This document shows positions 16,310 through 24,740 of a DNA stretch of 49,701 nt, piece after piece. Within the stretch, counting starts at the first letter, position 1; the number at the start of each line of letters is the position of its first letter. The DNA is taken from assembly GCA_003762615.1 (NCBI GenBank), contig RIAZ01000034.1, positions 1 to 49,701 of the forward strand, in the 5' to 3' direction. The translations under genes and the position numbers were made by a program. The notes beneath the pieces were generated by a model. That model saw nothing but the letters and a program-made list of their open reading frames with translations, had not been told where the DNA came from and did no database searches. This DNA comes from Muribaculaceae bacterium Isolate-037 (Harlan). GTDB lineage: Bacteria > Bacteroidota > Bacteroidia > Bacteroidales > Muribaculaceae.

Positions 16310-16715
16310 CGGAAAGAGTCTGTCAAATAGATAATCAAATAAGCGTTTCATGCTTAATCCATCATTCTGAAATCGCCAAAATAAAGAATACCCGGGATAA
16401 GGCAACAGGAAACGCTCATGCGTGTCGAGTATCCACTCCCCCGACAGGGGGATGGTATCCGATAGGGCGTGGGAGTGGACTGTTTATCGGGTAACAGGCG
16501 TTTGGCGATGCCTTGAATGAGATAAACTGAACAGATCCTGCGCTTTTGTGTATCTGTCAGTTTCTTATACAGGCTTCAGCTTCCGATATCAGTGGGGGAC
16601 GATGGATATTTAACGGCATGAATCCTCAATAATAAAACGATATAGCTTTTTGACTGAACATCGTATGTATTTACGATGGGGGAACCGGATGTTTTTCAAT
16701 ATCCGGTTCTTTTTT
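16310..16715 (+). ncRNA. Structured non-coding RNA locus, possibly 6S-like
   Basis: Between a consensus promoter and an intrinsic terminator lies about 400 bases without a plausible ORF but with strong secondary structure. The core (about 16364-16520) folds as one rod: TCATTC/GAATGA and ATCGCCAAA/TTTGGCGAT close the base, ACCC..GATAA/TTATCGGGT follow, then comes a large asymmetric bulge, then an apical stem CCACTCCC/GGGAGTGG. A long rod with a central bubble is the hallmark of 6S RNA, and the Bacteroidales-1 RNA has been suggested to be a 6S homologue, but I cannot confirm membership by eye. Further hairpins follow (16525-16566 and around 16659-16678). It has none of the RNase P, tmRNA or SRP signature sequences. 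It may be one transcript or a processed core. Confidence 0.6.
16682..16715 (+). terminator. Intrinsic terminator of the structured RNA
   Basis: A 9-base-pair stem GAACCGGAT / ATCCGGTTC with a ten-base loop is followed by a run of T. No ORF ends here, so it terminates the non-coding transcript. Confidence 0.85.
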
Positions 16716-16836
16716 ATTGTATGTTCTGACGGTTGTGATAATTATAATTGAAATCAGACGTTATATAATGTAGGAACTTCCGGTTCTGTCTTTATCAGTC
16801 AGACCGGAAATAAAGATAAGACCATAAAGGGAATAT

Positions 16837-17703
16837 ATGATATATAGGATATTAATGATGCTTCTTATGGTGGGATCGCTCTGTCATGACATTCAGGCGG
16901 AGACGGTGAGCCGTAAGGAGGCATTCAGAATAGCACATACATTTCTCAATGCTGTCAACCACAGGAAGGTTGGCAATCCACAGCTCCTTTACAATGGTAA
17001 GGAGCTGACTACTCATCGGCTCTTTCCGCCGTTCTATGTGTTCGGATTGCCTACAGGTGGATATGTGGTTGTCGCAGCTGAAAACAAGGCGATGCCGATT
17101 CTTGCATATAGCAGTAAGGGGGATTTTTCGCAGGCTAAGGAGTCGGATGAATTTAAGATGCGTCTGGCAGAATATGCACGCGACATAGAGATGATACGCT
17201 ATGATTCCCGAATGCCTGTGGAGGCTATTGCTGCATGGGCTGATATACATTATTATATTGGGGAAATGCTGGAAAAGGGTAGAGGCTCAGCAGACAATGG
17301 CGATATTGGATATATGGCTGAGGCTGCGACAGAGTTCCGCTATCAGTCTTCAGAAGAAGAGGTGGAGATGGAGGTTGAGGAGGATGTGCCGTTTCTGTTT
17401 CATGAAAATTTTGTAGCAGAGACGCGAGCTTCCCTTCTCGAATCATACCGTAGGATAGAGGAGAAACTGCATCCCGTAGAGCCGGTGTTAAGGCATATCG
17501 GGGGCGGACATTTTGAGGTCTTCATGCCGGAGAAAATAGAATCCTTCAGCGTCTATGACCTTCAGGGAAACGTGATGTATGATAAGAAATGCGATGGGAC
17601 GGATACGGTTGTTGTGAAACTTGACTCATATCCGTCAGGTTTCTATCTTCTTCAGATGAGAGATGTGAAAGGTAAGCGATATGGAATGAAACTATATAAA
17701 TGA
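16837..17703 (+). CDS. Stand-alone Spi (I69-type) protease-inhibitor domain protein with C-terminal sorting-like domain
   Basis: A 288-residue secreted protein. After a signal peptide (about 1-21) comes a domain with SRKEAFRIAHTFLNAV, YVFGLPTGGYVVVAAENKAMPILAYS and FSQAKESDEF, which matches the propeptide/inhibitor fold of streptopain-like C10 proteases. In C10 proteases a catalytic domain follows; here there is only an acidic linker (about 170-190), a helical stretch and a C-terminal segment (FSVYDLQGNVMYDKK, YPSGFYLLQM) resembling type IX secretion sorting domains. No catalytic Cys-His protease core exists. It may act as a free inhibitor. Its stop overlaps the next start by ATGA. Confidence 0.75.
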   Translation: MIYRILMMLLMVGSLCHDIQAETVSRKEAFRIAHTFLNAVNHRKVGNPQLLYNGKELTTHRLFPPFYVFGLPTGGYVVVAAENKAMPILAYSSKGDFSQAKESDEFKMRLAEYARDIEMIRYDSRMPVEAIAAWADIHYYIGEMLEKGRGSADNGDIGYMAEAATEFRYQSSEEEVEMEVEEDVPFLFHENFVAETRASLLESYRRIEEKLHPVEPVLRHIGGGHFEVFMPEKIESFSVYDLQGNVMYDKKCDGTDTVVVKLDSYPSGFYLLQMRDVKGKRYGMKLYK

Positions 17704-17963
17704 AAATGGAAGTAAATAAATCAAAAACGGCTGCTTGGGGTGGGCTGATATTGACCTGTGTGGTCATTGTGTTGCTGATGGTGTTTCATCTGGCATGGTG
17801 GATGTTTATACCGTTCTTCTTCATGTTTATGGCAGCATTCACGGAATTTGCCGCCACCTATCTTCAGCGTATTAGCCCGTATGCAGCAAAAACGCTTCAG
17901 AAATGTTCCTGTTGGTTCTATCTGCTGGCGTTGCTCGGTATTATCATAGTTGCTCTCTTATAA
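17700..17963 (+). CDS. Small integral membrane protein coupled to the Spi protein
   Basis: An 87-residue protein with two or three hydrophobic helices (about 12-30, 31-50 and 69-87), a WWMFIPFFF segment and a short basic loop (LQRISPYAAKTLQK). No family recognised. The start overlaps the upstream stop (ATGA), which suggests the pair is translated together and acts together, perhaps at the inner membrane. Confidence 0.7.
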   Translation: MKMEVNKSKTAAWGGLILTCVVIVLLMVFHLAWWMFIPFFFMFMAAFTEFAATYLQRISPYAAKTLQKCSCWFYLLALLGIIIVALL

Positions 17964-18002
17964 GTAATTCCGGTCACAGCATGTCGTCAGACATGCTTCC
18001 CT

Positions 18003-18076
18003 AAAAAAACTCCGTGCTCTTGGTGTACTTAGTGGTTTATTCCACCGCTGACACCAAAGAGCACGGATATTTTTTT
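18003..18076. terminator. Bidirectional terminator between the small membrane protein gene and mdh
   Basis: A long stem (TCCGTGCTCTTGGTGT with ACACCAAAGAGCACGGA, one bulged base) carries an inner GTGG/CCAC arm. It is flanked by an A-run (18003-18009) and a T-run (18070-18076), so it works in both directions. Confidence 0.9.
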
Positions 18077-18093
18077 ACCTTATGAGGGGCAGA

Positions 18094-19023
18094 TTAGCAG
18101 GGGAGAGCTGCGTTTGTTTTGTGAACAGCCTCTGCGCTCTTCTGGAAGAGAGCCTTCTCCTCCTCATTGAGGTTGAGTTCAAGGATTTTCTTGATACCAC
18201 CTTTGCCGAGAACACAAGGAACGCCGATGCAGAGGTCATTCTCGCCATATTCGCCTTCGAGAAGAGCAGAGCAGGGGATAACTGCATCCTGATCGTGGAG
18301 GACAGCCTCAACAACCTCAGCAGTTGCAGCACCCGGAGCATACCAAGCGGAAGTGCCGAGAAGTTTAGTGAGAGTAGCACCACCTACCATAGTGTCGGCA
18401 GCAACCTTGTCGAGCTCTTCAGCAGAGAGGAACTCAGTTACGGGCACACCACGGAGAGTAGCGAAACGCTTCATAGGAATCATAGTAGTGTCGCCGTGTC
18501 CGCCGATAACGAAACCTTCAACCTCGTTGGGGTTAGCGTTGAGGGCTTTGCTCAGATAATATTTGAAACGGCTGCTGTCAAGCGCGCCACCCATACCGAT
18601 GATGCGGTTTTTGGGAAGACCGGATACCTTGTGGATGAGGTAAGTCATAGTGTCCATAGGGTTGGAAACGCAAACGATTACAGCGTTGGGGCTGTGAGCG
18701 AGAACGCTTTCAGTCACCTGCTTAACGATGCCGGCATTTACGCCGATAAGCTCCTCACGAGTCATGCCCGGTTTGCGGGGTATGCCGGAAGTGATGACAA
18801 CCACGTCGCTGTCTTTTGTAGCCTCATAGTTGTTGGTTACGCCTGTGATACGTGTGTTCATATCAAGAAGGTTGGCAGTCTGCATCATATCCATTGCCTT
18901 ACCTTCGGAAACTCCTTCCTTGATGTCGATCATTACTACTTCGTCAGCCACTTCGCGAAGAGCGATCACGTTCGCTGCGGTAGCGCCTACGTTGCCGGCG
19001 CCTACGACTGTTACTTTTGACAT
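18094..19023 (-). CDS. mdh: Malate dehydrogenase
   Basis: The 309-residue NAD-dependent enzyme interconverts malate and oxaloacetate. Visible: the dinucleotide loop VGAGNVGATAA (7-17), Asp33 at the end of strand 2 for NAD binding, the substrate arginines in IPRKPGMTRE (Arg83, Arg89) that mark malate rather than lactate dehydrogenase, SNPMD, and the catalytic histidine in IGGHGDTTMIP. In Bacteroidales it serves the reductive branch to fumarate and succinate. Single gene with its own promoter at 19138-19169 and a leader of about 108 bases. The long open frame on the opposite strand is a shadow. Confidence 0.97.
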   Translation of the reverse strand: MSKVTVVGAGNVGATAANVIALREVADEVVMIDIKEGVSEGKAMDMMQTANLLDMNTRITGVTNNYEATKDSDVVVITSGIPRKPGMTREELIGVNAGIVKQVTESVLAHSPNAVIVCVSNPMDTMTYLIHKVSGLPKNRIIGMGGALDSSRFKYYLSKALNANPNEVEGFVIGGHGDTTMIPMKRFATLRGVPVTEFLSAEELDKVAADTMVGGATLTKLLGTSAWYAPGAATAEVVEAVLHDQDAVIPCSALLEGEYGENDLCIGVPCVLGKGGIKKILELNLNEEEKALFQKSAEAVHKTNAALPC

Positions 19024-19137
19024 AACTTGCTAAAGTTAAAGGTTATATATTATGGTTCTGTTTGTTCGGATATCTACGTGCCCGGAGTGTGAAAGTGATA
19101 AGTTCCGGGGTAAATCCACCTCTGTTTTGTTTGGATG

Positions 19138-19169
19138 CAAAATTAAGGAAATAATTCCATAATTGCAAA
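19138..19169 (-). promoter_or_regulatory. Promoter of mdh
   Basis: On the minus strand TTTG (19166-19169), a 20-base spacer and TAATTTTG (19138-19145) match the consensus. Confidence 0.75.
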
Positions 19170-19202
19170 AATACTTTCTTATAATTGTCGCGCTTCAGAT
19201 AA

Positions 19203-19235
19203 TAATCCCATACGGGGGATGTATGTATGGGATTA
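19203..19235 (-). terminator. Hairpin at the end of the YciO/Sua5 gene
   Basis: A perfect 11-base-pair stem TAATCCCATAC / GTATGGGATTA with an 11-base loop overlaps the stop codon. The T-run after it is poor, so it may be a weak terminator or a 3' stabiliser for the mazG-topB operon. Confidence 0.5.
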
Positions 19236-19832
19236 GATCACCCCCTTGCCCTGGCGAATTATTTCCGGTTCGTTGCCTGTGCAATCAATGATGGTAGAGG
19301 GTATGGTGTCGCCATCCTCCCCCTCAAGGATGAAATCAACCTTCTCGTGGTATGCCTCCGCTATCAGTCCTGGATCGCGAGCATAATCGTCGTCATCAAA
19401 TTCAATGGATGTCGATAGGATTGGATGTCTGAGATGTTGTGCTATGTCGCGACATAGCTTGTTGTCGGGAATCCTTATGCCCACCACCTTTCTCCCCTTG
19501 AATGCCTTGGGGAGAGTGGAATTTGATTTGAACAGAAACGTAAATGGTCCGGGCGTGTTGTCGCGTAGCATCTTGAAAGCCTTATTGTCGATACGCGCAT
19601 ATTCCGCAGCCATTGAAATATCGCTGCATATAATCGAGAGATTAGTCTTTTCCGGATTAATCCCTTTCAGGCGACATATCTTCTCGATAGCCTTGGGGTT
19701 AAGGGCATCGCAGGCTATGGCGTATAACGTGTCGGTGGGCAGGATCATTGTGGCTCCCCCTTCAAGGTCACGTGTGATTTCATTCAGTTGGCGTTCTGAG
19801 GCGTCAGAATTCCAGATCTTTATCGTTTTCAT
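19233..19832 (-). CDS. YciO/Sua5-family threonylcarbamoyl-AMP synthase-like protein
   Basis: The 199-residue YrdC-fold protein carries MILPTDTLYAIACDA, KGINPEKTNLSIICSD, PGPFTFLFKS and VVGIRIPDN, with a KxR-type ATP-binding region. Length fits YciO (about 206), while Sua5/TsaC proteins in the same fold make the tRNA t6A precursor. Which function applies cannot be decided from sequence alone. A longer frame exists upstream, but ATG at 19832 (MKTIKIW) is where family similarity begins. Last gene of the mazG-topB group. Confidence 0.88.
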   Translation of the reverse strand: MKTIKIWNSDASERQLNEITRDLEGGATMILPTDTLYAIACDALNPKAIEKICRLKGINPEKTNLSIICSDISMAAEYARIDNKAFKMLRDNTPGPFTFLFKSNSTLPKAFKGRKVVGIRIPDNKLCRDIAQHLRHPILSTSIEFDDDDYARDPGLIAEAYHEKVDFILEGEDGDTIPSTIIDCTGNEPEIIRQGKGVI

Positions 19833-19836
19833 GACA

Positions 19837-20079
19837 TTATGGTTTCTTAATTTGCGATTCCTTCCGGTTGGTTGTATTGCAATTATTAAATTTCTGTTTC
19901 TTGACAATCTCTTTCTTACCGCAGTTTTGGGAAAGAGAGCATCCGCAACATGAGTTGCTACCCGATTTACGGTTTTTTATGAATTTTACAATGATCCACA
20001 CCACTGTCGCAAGCAAAATTATGCCTACTGCTATGTATTGGATCAAGAGATTTGTCGTCATTTCAGCATGATTCATCAT
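19837..20079 (-). CDS. FeoB-associated Cys-rich membrane protein family
   Basis: An 80-residue protein with one N-terminal membrane helix (about 11-33), a basic stretch and a cysteine cluster SCCGCSLSQNC (Cys44, 45, 47, 53), then a basic tail. This matches the small family usually found beside the ferrous iron transporter feoB. Here no feoB is in the window; instead the start overlaps the topB stop (ATGA) and yciO follows. It may bind a metal or a cluster at the inner membrane. Confidence 0.8.
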   Translation of the reverse strand: MMNHAEMTTNLLIQYIAVGIILLATVVWIIVKFIKNRKSGSNSCCGCSLSQNCGKKEIVKKQKFNNCNTTNRKESQIKKP

Positions 20080-21971
20080 TTCTTCCCTTTCTTCTCCTTT
20101 TTCTTTGTCGATTTCCCTTCGGCAGACTCTTTCTCAGACTTATCTTGTGCTTGTTCCGCCACGATACGTCGGTTTGTCGGATCGCGCAATACGGAGATTG
20201 TTATTTCCGAGATCATCTGCTTGATTTGGTCTATGAAATCCTTTGCGCTATATTCCTCATGCTCTATCTGTCGGAGTTTGCCCTCCCAGATGCCCGTAAG
20301 TTTCGCGCTTTTCAACAATTCCTCCTTAATCAGAGCCACAAGCTCAATAGCCGCCGGGGTAGCCCTGAGAGATTTCCTCTCCTTTACGATATACCCTCGT
20401 TTGTAGAGAATCTCGATGATTGCTGCTCGTGTTGACGGGCGACCGATACCGTTCGCTTTAAGAGCCTCGCGCAGATCCTCGTCGTCAACAAGCGCACCGG
20501 CTGTCTCCATCGCTTTCAGCAGGGTGCCTTCTGTAAAATATTTCGGCGGTTGGGTAGTCTTTTTCACGAGTTTTGGAGCGTGTGGACCCGATTCCCCCTT
20601 TGTGAACGGGGGGAGTATTCCGGCAGTCTCCTCATCCTCCTTCTCATTCTTGTCAGACTTTTCGGTATCCTCCTGACGTTTGTCGCCTGCATACACCACT
20701 TTCCATCCGGGATCGATGATTACCTTACCCGTAGCCTTGAAATTTATATTGTCTACCTTTGCATTGACCACCGTCTGTTCAAACGAGCAGTCGGGGAAAA
20801 ATACGGATATGAAGCGCAGCGCGATGATGTTGAAGACGTCGCGTTCCGCTTTCGTGAGATTATCGGGCAACGGTTGTCCGGTAGGGATGATGGCATGGTG
20901 GTCTGTCACCTTTGAATTGTCGAACACCTTCTTACTCTTCCGCAGTTTCTGCCCCCGTATAGGAATCATTATCTGCTGGTAGTCCTTCAGCGAGTTGAGA
21001 ATACCACCGCATTTGCTATACATGTCGTCGGTGAGATAGGTGGTGTCTACACGCGGATATGTCGTCACCTTCTTCTCGTAAAGGCTCTGTATCGTGCGCA
21101 GTGTCTCATCCGCACCGAGATTCAGTTTCTTGTTACATTCCACCTGAAGAGATGTGAGGTCAAATAGTCGAGGGGGAGCCTCCTTGCCGGCTTTCTTAGT
21201 CACGTCAGTCACGGTCAGAGGCAGATCTTTTATCCTGTCGATCACTACCTTCCCTTTCTCCTCCACGTCGAAATTCTTTCCTGCGGCTGAGAATGTCGTC
21301 TCGCGATACACAGTCTTCAGTTCCCAGTAATCCTTCGGGACGAAATTCTCGATCTCCAACTGTCTTGACACGACGAGGGCGAGGGTAGGGGTCTGCACCC
21401 TCCCGATTGAAAGCACCTGCCCCTGCATGCCATATTTCAGGGAGTAAAGTCGCGTGGCATTCAGTCCGAGCACCCAGTCGCCGATTGCGCGGCAAAGTCC
21501 GGCGGTATATAGCGGTTCAAGCTCTTTCTCTGGGCGTAGATTTTGGAAACCGTCGCGTATTGCCTCATCGGTGAGCGAGCTTATCCATAGGCGTTTCACC
21601 GGCTTCTTGCAACCCGCTTTCTGCATCACCCACCGTTGTATCAGCTCACCCTCCTGCCCGGCATCACCGCAGTTGACAATCTCGTCGCATTGCTCGATAA
21701 GATTCTTGATTGTCTCAAACTGTCGTTTATAAGAATCGCTCGGTATCAGTTTTATGCCGAAACGGGGCGGAATCATAGGAAGCGACGATAATGACCATCG
21801 CTTCCATTCGGTGCAATAGTCAGCCGGCTCCTTCAGGCAGCAGAGATGCCCGAAAGTCCAGGTCACGCAATATCCGTTCCCCTCGAAATATCCGTCACGA
21901 CGGGATGAAGCCCCTACGATTTTCGCAATGTCGCTCCCCACGCTCGGTTTCTCAGTAATGCAAAGTATCAT
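20076..21971 (-). CDS. topB: DNA topoisomerase III
   Basis: A 631-residue type IA topoisomerase. The TOPRIM domain contains TEKPSVGSDIA at the N-terminus and the metal site DAGQEGE (103-109). The catalytic tyrosine is Tyr305 (TTYPRVDT), and GRVQTPTLALV and HHAIIPTGQ are conserved signatures. The C-terminus is Lys-rich with no zinc fingers, as in other chromosomal TopB proteins. It decatenates DNA and resolves recombination intermediates. The start overlaps the mazG stop (ATGA) and the end overlaps the Cys-rich gene, so the group is translationally coupled. No plasmid or conjugation genes are near, so it looks like the housekeeping copy. Confidence 0.95.
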   Translation of the reverse strand: MILCITEKPSVGSDIAKIVGASSRRDGYFEGNGYCVTWTFGHLCCLKEPADYCTEWKRWSLSSLPMIPPRFGIKLIPSDSYKRQFETIKNLIEQCDEIVNCGDAGQEGELIQRWVMQKAGCKKPVKRLWISSLTDEAIRDGFQNLRPEKELEPLYTAGLCRAIGDWVLGLNATRLYSLKYGMQGQVLSIGRVQTPTLALVVSRQLEIENFVPKDYWELKTVYRETTFSAAGKNFDVEEKGKVVIDRIKDLPLTVTDVTKKAGKEAPPRLFDLTSLQVECNKKLNLGADETLRTIQSLYEKKVTTYPRVDTTYLTDDMYSKCGGILNSLKDYQQIMIPIRGQKLRKSKKVFDNSKVTDHHAIIPTGQPLPDNLTKAERDVFNIIALRFISVFFPDCSFEQTVVNAKVDNINFKATGKVIIDPGWKVVYAGDKRQEDTEKSDKNEKEDEETAGILPPFTKGESGPHAPKLVKKTTQPPKYFTEGTLLKAMETAGALVDDEDLREALKANGIGRPSTRAAIIEILYKRGYIVKERKSLRATPAAIELVALIKEELLKSAKLTGIWEGKLRQIEHEEYSAKDFIDQIKQMISEITISVLRDPTNRRIVAEQAQDKSEKESAEGKSTKKKEKKGKK

Positions 21972-22774
21972 TCCACAGTCTTGGTGTTGTTTCGTTCGAT
22001 AGCCTTAGCCTCATCCCATATCTTGTCCATCTCCGAGAGCGACATCTCCTTCAGCGCGACATTCATCTCTTTAGCTCTCTTCTCAAGATGATTGAATCTT
22101 GATATGAACTTACGGTTGGTGCGCTCAAGAGCGTTCTCCGGATTCACTCCATAGAGCCTGGCGGCGTTCACCACTGCAAACAGCAGGTCGCCAAACTCCC
22201 CTTCGAGGTCATTCCCCTCGCCGGCTTCCATCTCCTGTTCCACTTCAGAGATCTCCTCCTTCACCTTATCCCATACCTGAAGACGCTCCTCCCAGTCAAA
22301 GCCCACGTTGGCAGCCTTCTCCTGGATGCGGTTCGCCTTTATCAGAGCGGGGAGAGCCGTCGGCACTCCGGCGAGCACCGTCTTGTTGCCCCCCTTCTCT
22401 TTCAGCTTTATCTCCTCCCAGTTTTTAGCCACTTTGTCGGCGGAATCCGCCTCCACGTTGCCGTAGATGTGGGGATGACGGAAGATTAGCTTGTCGGCAA
22501 GTGAGTTGCAGACGTCGGCAATATCAAATTGCTCCTTCTCGGAGGCAATCTTTGAATAGAAGAGCACGTGGAGCAACACGTCGCCCAGCTCTTTCTTTAT
22601 ATTCTGTGTGTCGTCGGCAATCAGGGCATCCGCAAGCTCAAACACCTCCTCCACCGTGTTGGGACGGAGTGACTCGTTGGTCTGCTTGGCATCCCATGGG
22701 CAACGCTCCCGCAGGGTGTCGAGCACTTCTATTATGCGCCGGAAGGCGGATAGTTTATCGTCGGTAGAATGCAT
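21968..22774 (-). CDS. mazG: Nucleoside triphosphate pyrophosphohydrolase MazG
   Basis: The 268-residue protein has two MazG helical domains, the first with CPWDAKQT, EEVFELADAL and KKELGDVLLHVLFY, the second with KEEISEVEQEM and LEGEFGDLLFAVVN. The ExxE...ExxD acidic sets bind magnesium. It hydrolyses NTPs to NMP and pyrophosphate to clear non-canonical nucleotides. The longer upstream frame is not supported; ATG at 22774 gives the usual length. First gene of the coupled mazG-topB group, with TAACTTTG on the minus strand at 22893-22900. Confidence 0.95.
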   Translation of the reverse strand: MHSTDDKLSAFRRIIEVLDTLRERCPWDAKQTNESLRPNTVEEVFELADALIADDTQNIKKELGDVLLHVLFYSKIASEKEQFDIADVCNSLADKLIFRHPHIYGNVEADSADKVAKNWEEIKLKEKGGNKTVLAGVPTALPALIKANRIQEKAANVGFDWEERLQVWDKVKEEISEVEQEMEAGEGNDLEGEFGDLLFAVVNAARLYGVNPENALERTNRKFISRFNHLEKRAKEMNVALKEMSLSEMDKIWDEAKAIERNNTKTVE

Positions 22775-22892
22775 ATTGTAGATGATTTTAACAGTTGTCT
22801 CAGCCCGTGCTTTTTGAAAAAATATCAAAAGCGGACACCCCGGCTATTGTCGATTATTCGGGGATAGACTTTAAATAAACTAAATTTGGATA

Positions 22893-22931
22893 CAAAGTTA
22901 GATAGAAATTCCGATATTATTTGTATCTTTG
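22893..22931. promoter_or_regulatory. Divergent promoter region mazG / DHH phosphoesterase
   Basis: A TAACTTTG box faces mazG (minus strand, 22893-22900) and a TATCTTTG box faces the DHH gene (plus strand, 22924-22931). Clear upstream TTTG boxes at the right distance were not found for either, so the two genes share a compact divergent control region of moderate certainty. Confidence 0.5.
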
Positions 22932-23007
22932 TGGCTTGAAAAAAGATTAAAGCAGATAAATCTAATTGAAAAGAATCGGTTTTCCCGGTTGTTTTTCTAA
23001 TATTTAT

Positions 23008-24042
23008 ATGGATAAACTAATAGACTCAGACAGCATAAAAGAGTTCAGGCGTCTCATTGAGGAGTCGGCGGATATCGTTCTCACGTGCCATGTCCGTCCC
23101 GATGGTGATGCCATAGGTAGCACCTTGGGCATGATGCATCTCCTTCGTGCGCTTGGCAAGAACGTCACTGTCATTATCCCGGATAAGGCACCCGGCAATC
23201 TGTCGTTCCTCCCGGGGTTTAAGGAGATGGGGGTGTACACATGTCATCCGGAATTCTGCAAGAAGACAGTAGAATCGGCAGATTTGATAATATGTTGCGA
23301 TTTCAACACTCCGTCGCGTCAGGATTCCCTTGCGCCTGTCATACAGGGAGCAACTTGCCGCAAGGTGCTCGTCGACCATCATCAGGAACCCGACAACTTT
23401 GCGGATCTAATGATCTCCTATCCCGACATGTCGTCAACGTGCGAACTTATGTTCCGTCTTATTGCCGGCATGGGTTTCTTCGCTGAGCTTGATGAGAGTG
23501 GCGCCGTGTGTATCCTCACGGGTATAATCACCGACACACGGAATTTTTTCGTCAACTGCAAGCATCACGACCTGTATGAGATCCTTATCCGTCTGCTGGA
23601 GAAGGGCGCGGATAAGGAGATGATTGTCAAGGAGGCTCTTAACACTCGCAGTTACTGGAGCCTGAAACTTGAGGCATACGCCTTGTCGGAGAAACTGGAG
23701 GTGTTTCCCGAGCATAAGGCGGCAGTCATCACTCTCAGCAAGGATGAGCTGACGCGCTTCCATTATGAAAAAGGGGATTCCGAAGGGTTGGTCAACCGTC
23801 CGCTTGAGATAAAAGGCATGGTCTACAGCATATTCCTTCGTGAGGATGCCGACTGCATAAAGGTGTCGGCAAGAAGTTGCAACGGATTCCCGGTGTCGGA
23901 GATATGCAAGAACCTTTATGGTGGCGGCGGACATCTTCAGGCAGCCGGAGGAGAATTCCGCGGTTCGCTCGAGGAATGTTACCGCAAATTGGTGGAGGCT
24001 ATGCCTGACTACGACAGATATCTAAAGAATCAGAAACAATAA
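23008..24042 (+). CDS. DHH-family phosphoesterase (NrnA-like oligoribonuclease / pAp phosphatase)
   Basis: The 344-residue protein has the DHH motifs CHVRPDGDAIGS near the N-terminus, CDFNTPSR, the VDHHQEP motif and TGIITDTRNF, then the DHHA1 domain with GGGGHLQAAGGEF at the C-terminus. Proteins of this architecture degrade short RNA oligomers and/or dephosphorylate pAp (3'-phosphoadenosine 5'-phosphate). The frame can be extended to a TTG at 22966, but ATG at 23008 (MDKLIDS) fits the family. Confidence 0.92.
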   Translation: MDKLIDSDSIKEFRRLIEESADIVLTCHVRPDGDAIGSTLGMMHLLRALGKNVTVIIPDKAPGNLSFLPGFKEMGVYTCHPEFCKKTVESADLIICCDFNTPSRQDSLAPVIQGATCRKVLVDHHQEPDNFADLMISYPDMSSTCELMFRLIAGMGFFAELDESGAVCILTGIITDTRNFFVNCKHHDLYEILIRLLEKGADKEMIVKEALNTRSYWSLKLEAYALSEKLEVFPEHKAAVITLSKDELTRFHYEKGDSEGLVNRPLEIKGMVYSIFLREDADCIKVSARSCNGFPVSEICKNLYGGGGHLQAAGGEFRGSLEECYRKLVEAMPDYDRYLKNQKQ

Positions 24043-24113
24043 TAATAAGGGTCAGCGTCATGGCGACTACTGTGAAGAATGGAATGTCATCCTGACGGGC
24101 CGACAAAACAAAC

Positions 24114-24722
24114 ATGACATCAATTAAAAGATCTTTCAACACAATTGCGTTCCTTCTCGTCGCTATATTAGGCTCCGGACTTGCCTCATGTAGCAAGAGC
24201 CAGAGCTATTCAGAATATCTCAGGGAGGAGGAGAAAGCGGTCAACTGGTATCTTGCCGGACAAAAAATAGAGCTGGAACTGCCGAAGGATTCCATATCTT
24301 TCCTGACCGGAGAGGATGCGCCGTTCTATAAGCTGGATGAGAATGGCTACGTCTATATGCAGGTGATAAACAAAGGGGAACTTAACAGCTCCACCGGACG
24401 TCCCGCTTATCCGGTGAAGAGCGGCGATCTCGTCTATTTCCGCTTCAACCGTCTTAATCTTAAGGATCTGAGCCAAGGTCTTGATCCTGTATGGGTCGGT
24501 AATTCCGACAATCTTCTCAAGCCATCCACGAGCTTTGTCTATAAGAATACCTACCTCAACAGCTATCTGGAATATGGCACCGGAATACAGATGCCGCTCA
24601 AATTTCTCGGCTATGGCAGTGAGGTGAATCTGGTGCTGAAGAGTTACTATGGATTCCAGGAAGACCAGACATCGTGCATACCATATCTCATCAACATAAG
24701 ATATTTCAAACCTGAATATTAA
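24114..24722 (+). CDS. DUF4827-type lipoprotein
   Basis: A 202-residue lipoprotein (LASC, Cys26) with a folded domain that starts at SYSEYLREEEKAVNWYL and ends in a beta-rich half (PLKFLGYGSEVNLVLKS, IPYLINIRYF). This resembles the DUF4827 family of Bacteroidales, which has a peptidyl-prolyl isomerase (FKBP)-like fold. No catalytic claim can be made. It sits 18 bases before glmM and is probably co-transcribed. Confidence 0.8.
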   Translation: MTSIKRSFNTIAFLLVAILGSGLASCSKSQSYSEYLREEEKAVNWYLAGQKIELELPKDSISFLTGEDAPFYKLDENGYVYMQVINKGELNSSTGRPAYPVKSGDLVYFRFNRLNLKDLSQGLDPVWVGNSDNLLKPSTSFVYKNTYLNSYLEYGTGIQMPLKFLGYGSEVNLVLKSYYGFQEDQTSCIPYLINIRYFKPEY

Positions 24723-24740
24723 TAATAAATTTCACTGATA

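Noticed and set aside
16310..16715. RNase P RNA, tmRNA or SRP RNA at the structured locus
   Set aside because: The conserved sequences of these RNAs (such as GAGGAAAGTCC of RNase P or the tmRNA acceptor end) are not present.
18082..19020. 312-codon frame antisense to mdh
   Set aside because: Shadow of a strongly conserved gene, no recognisable domain, ends near the mdh terminator.
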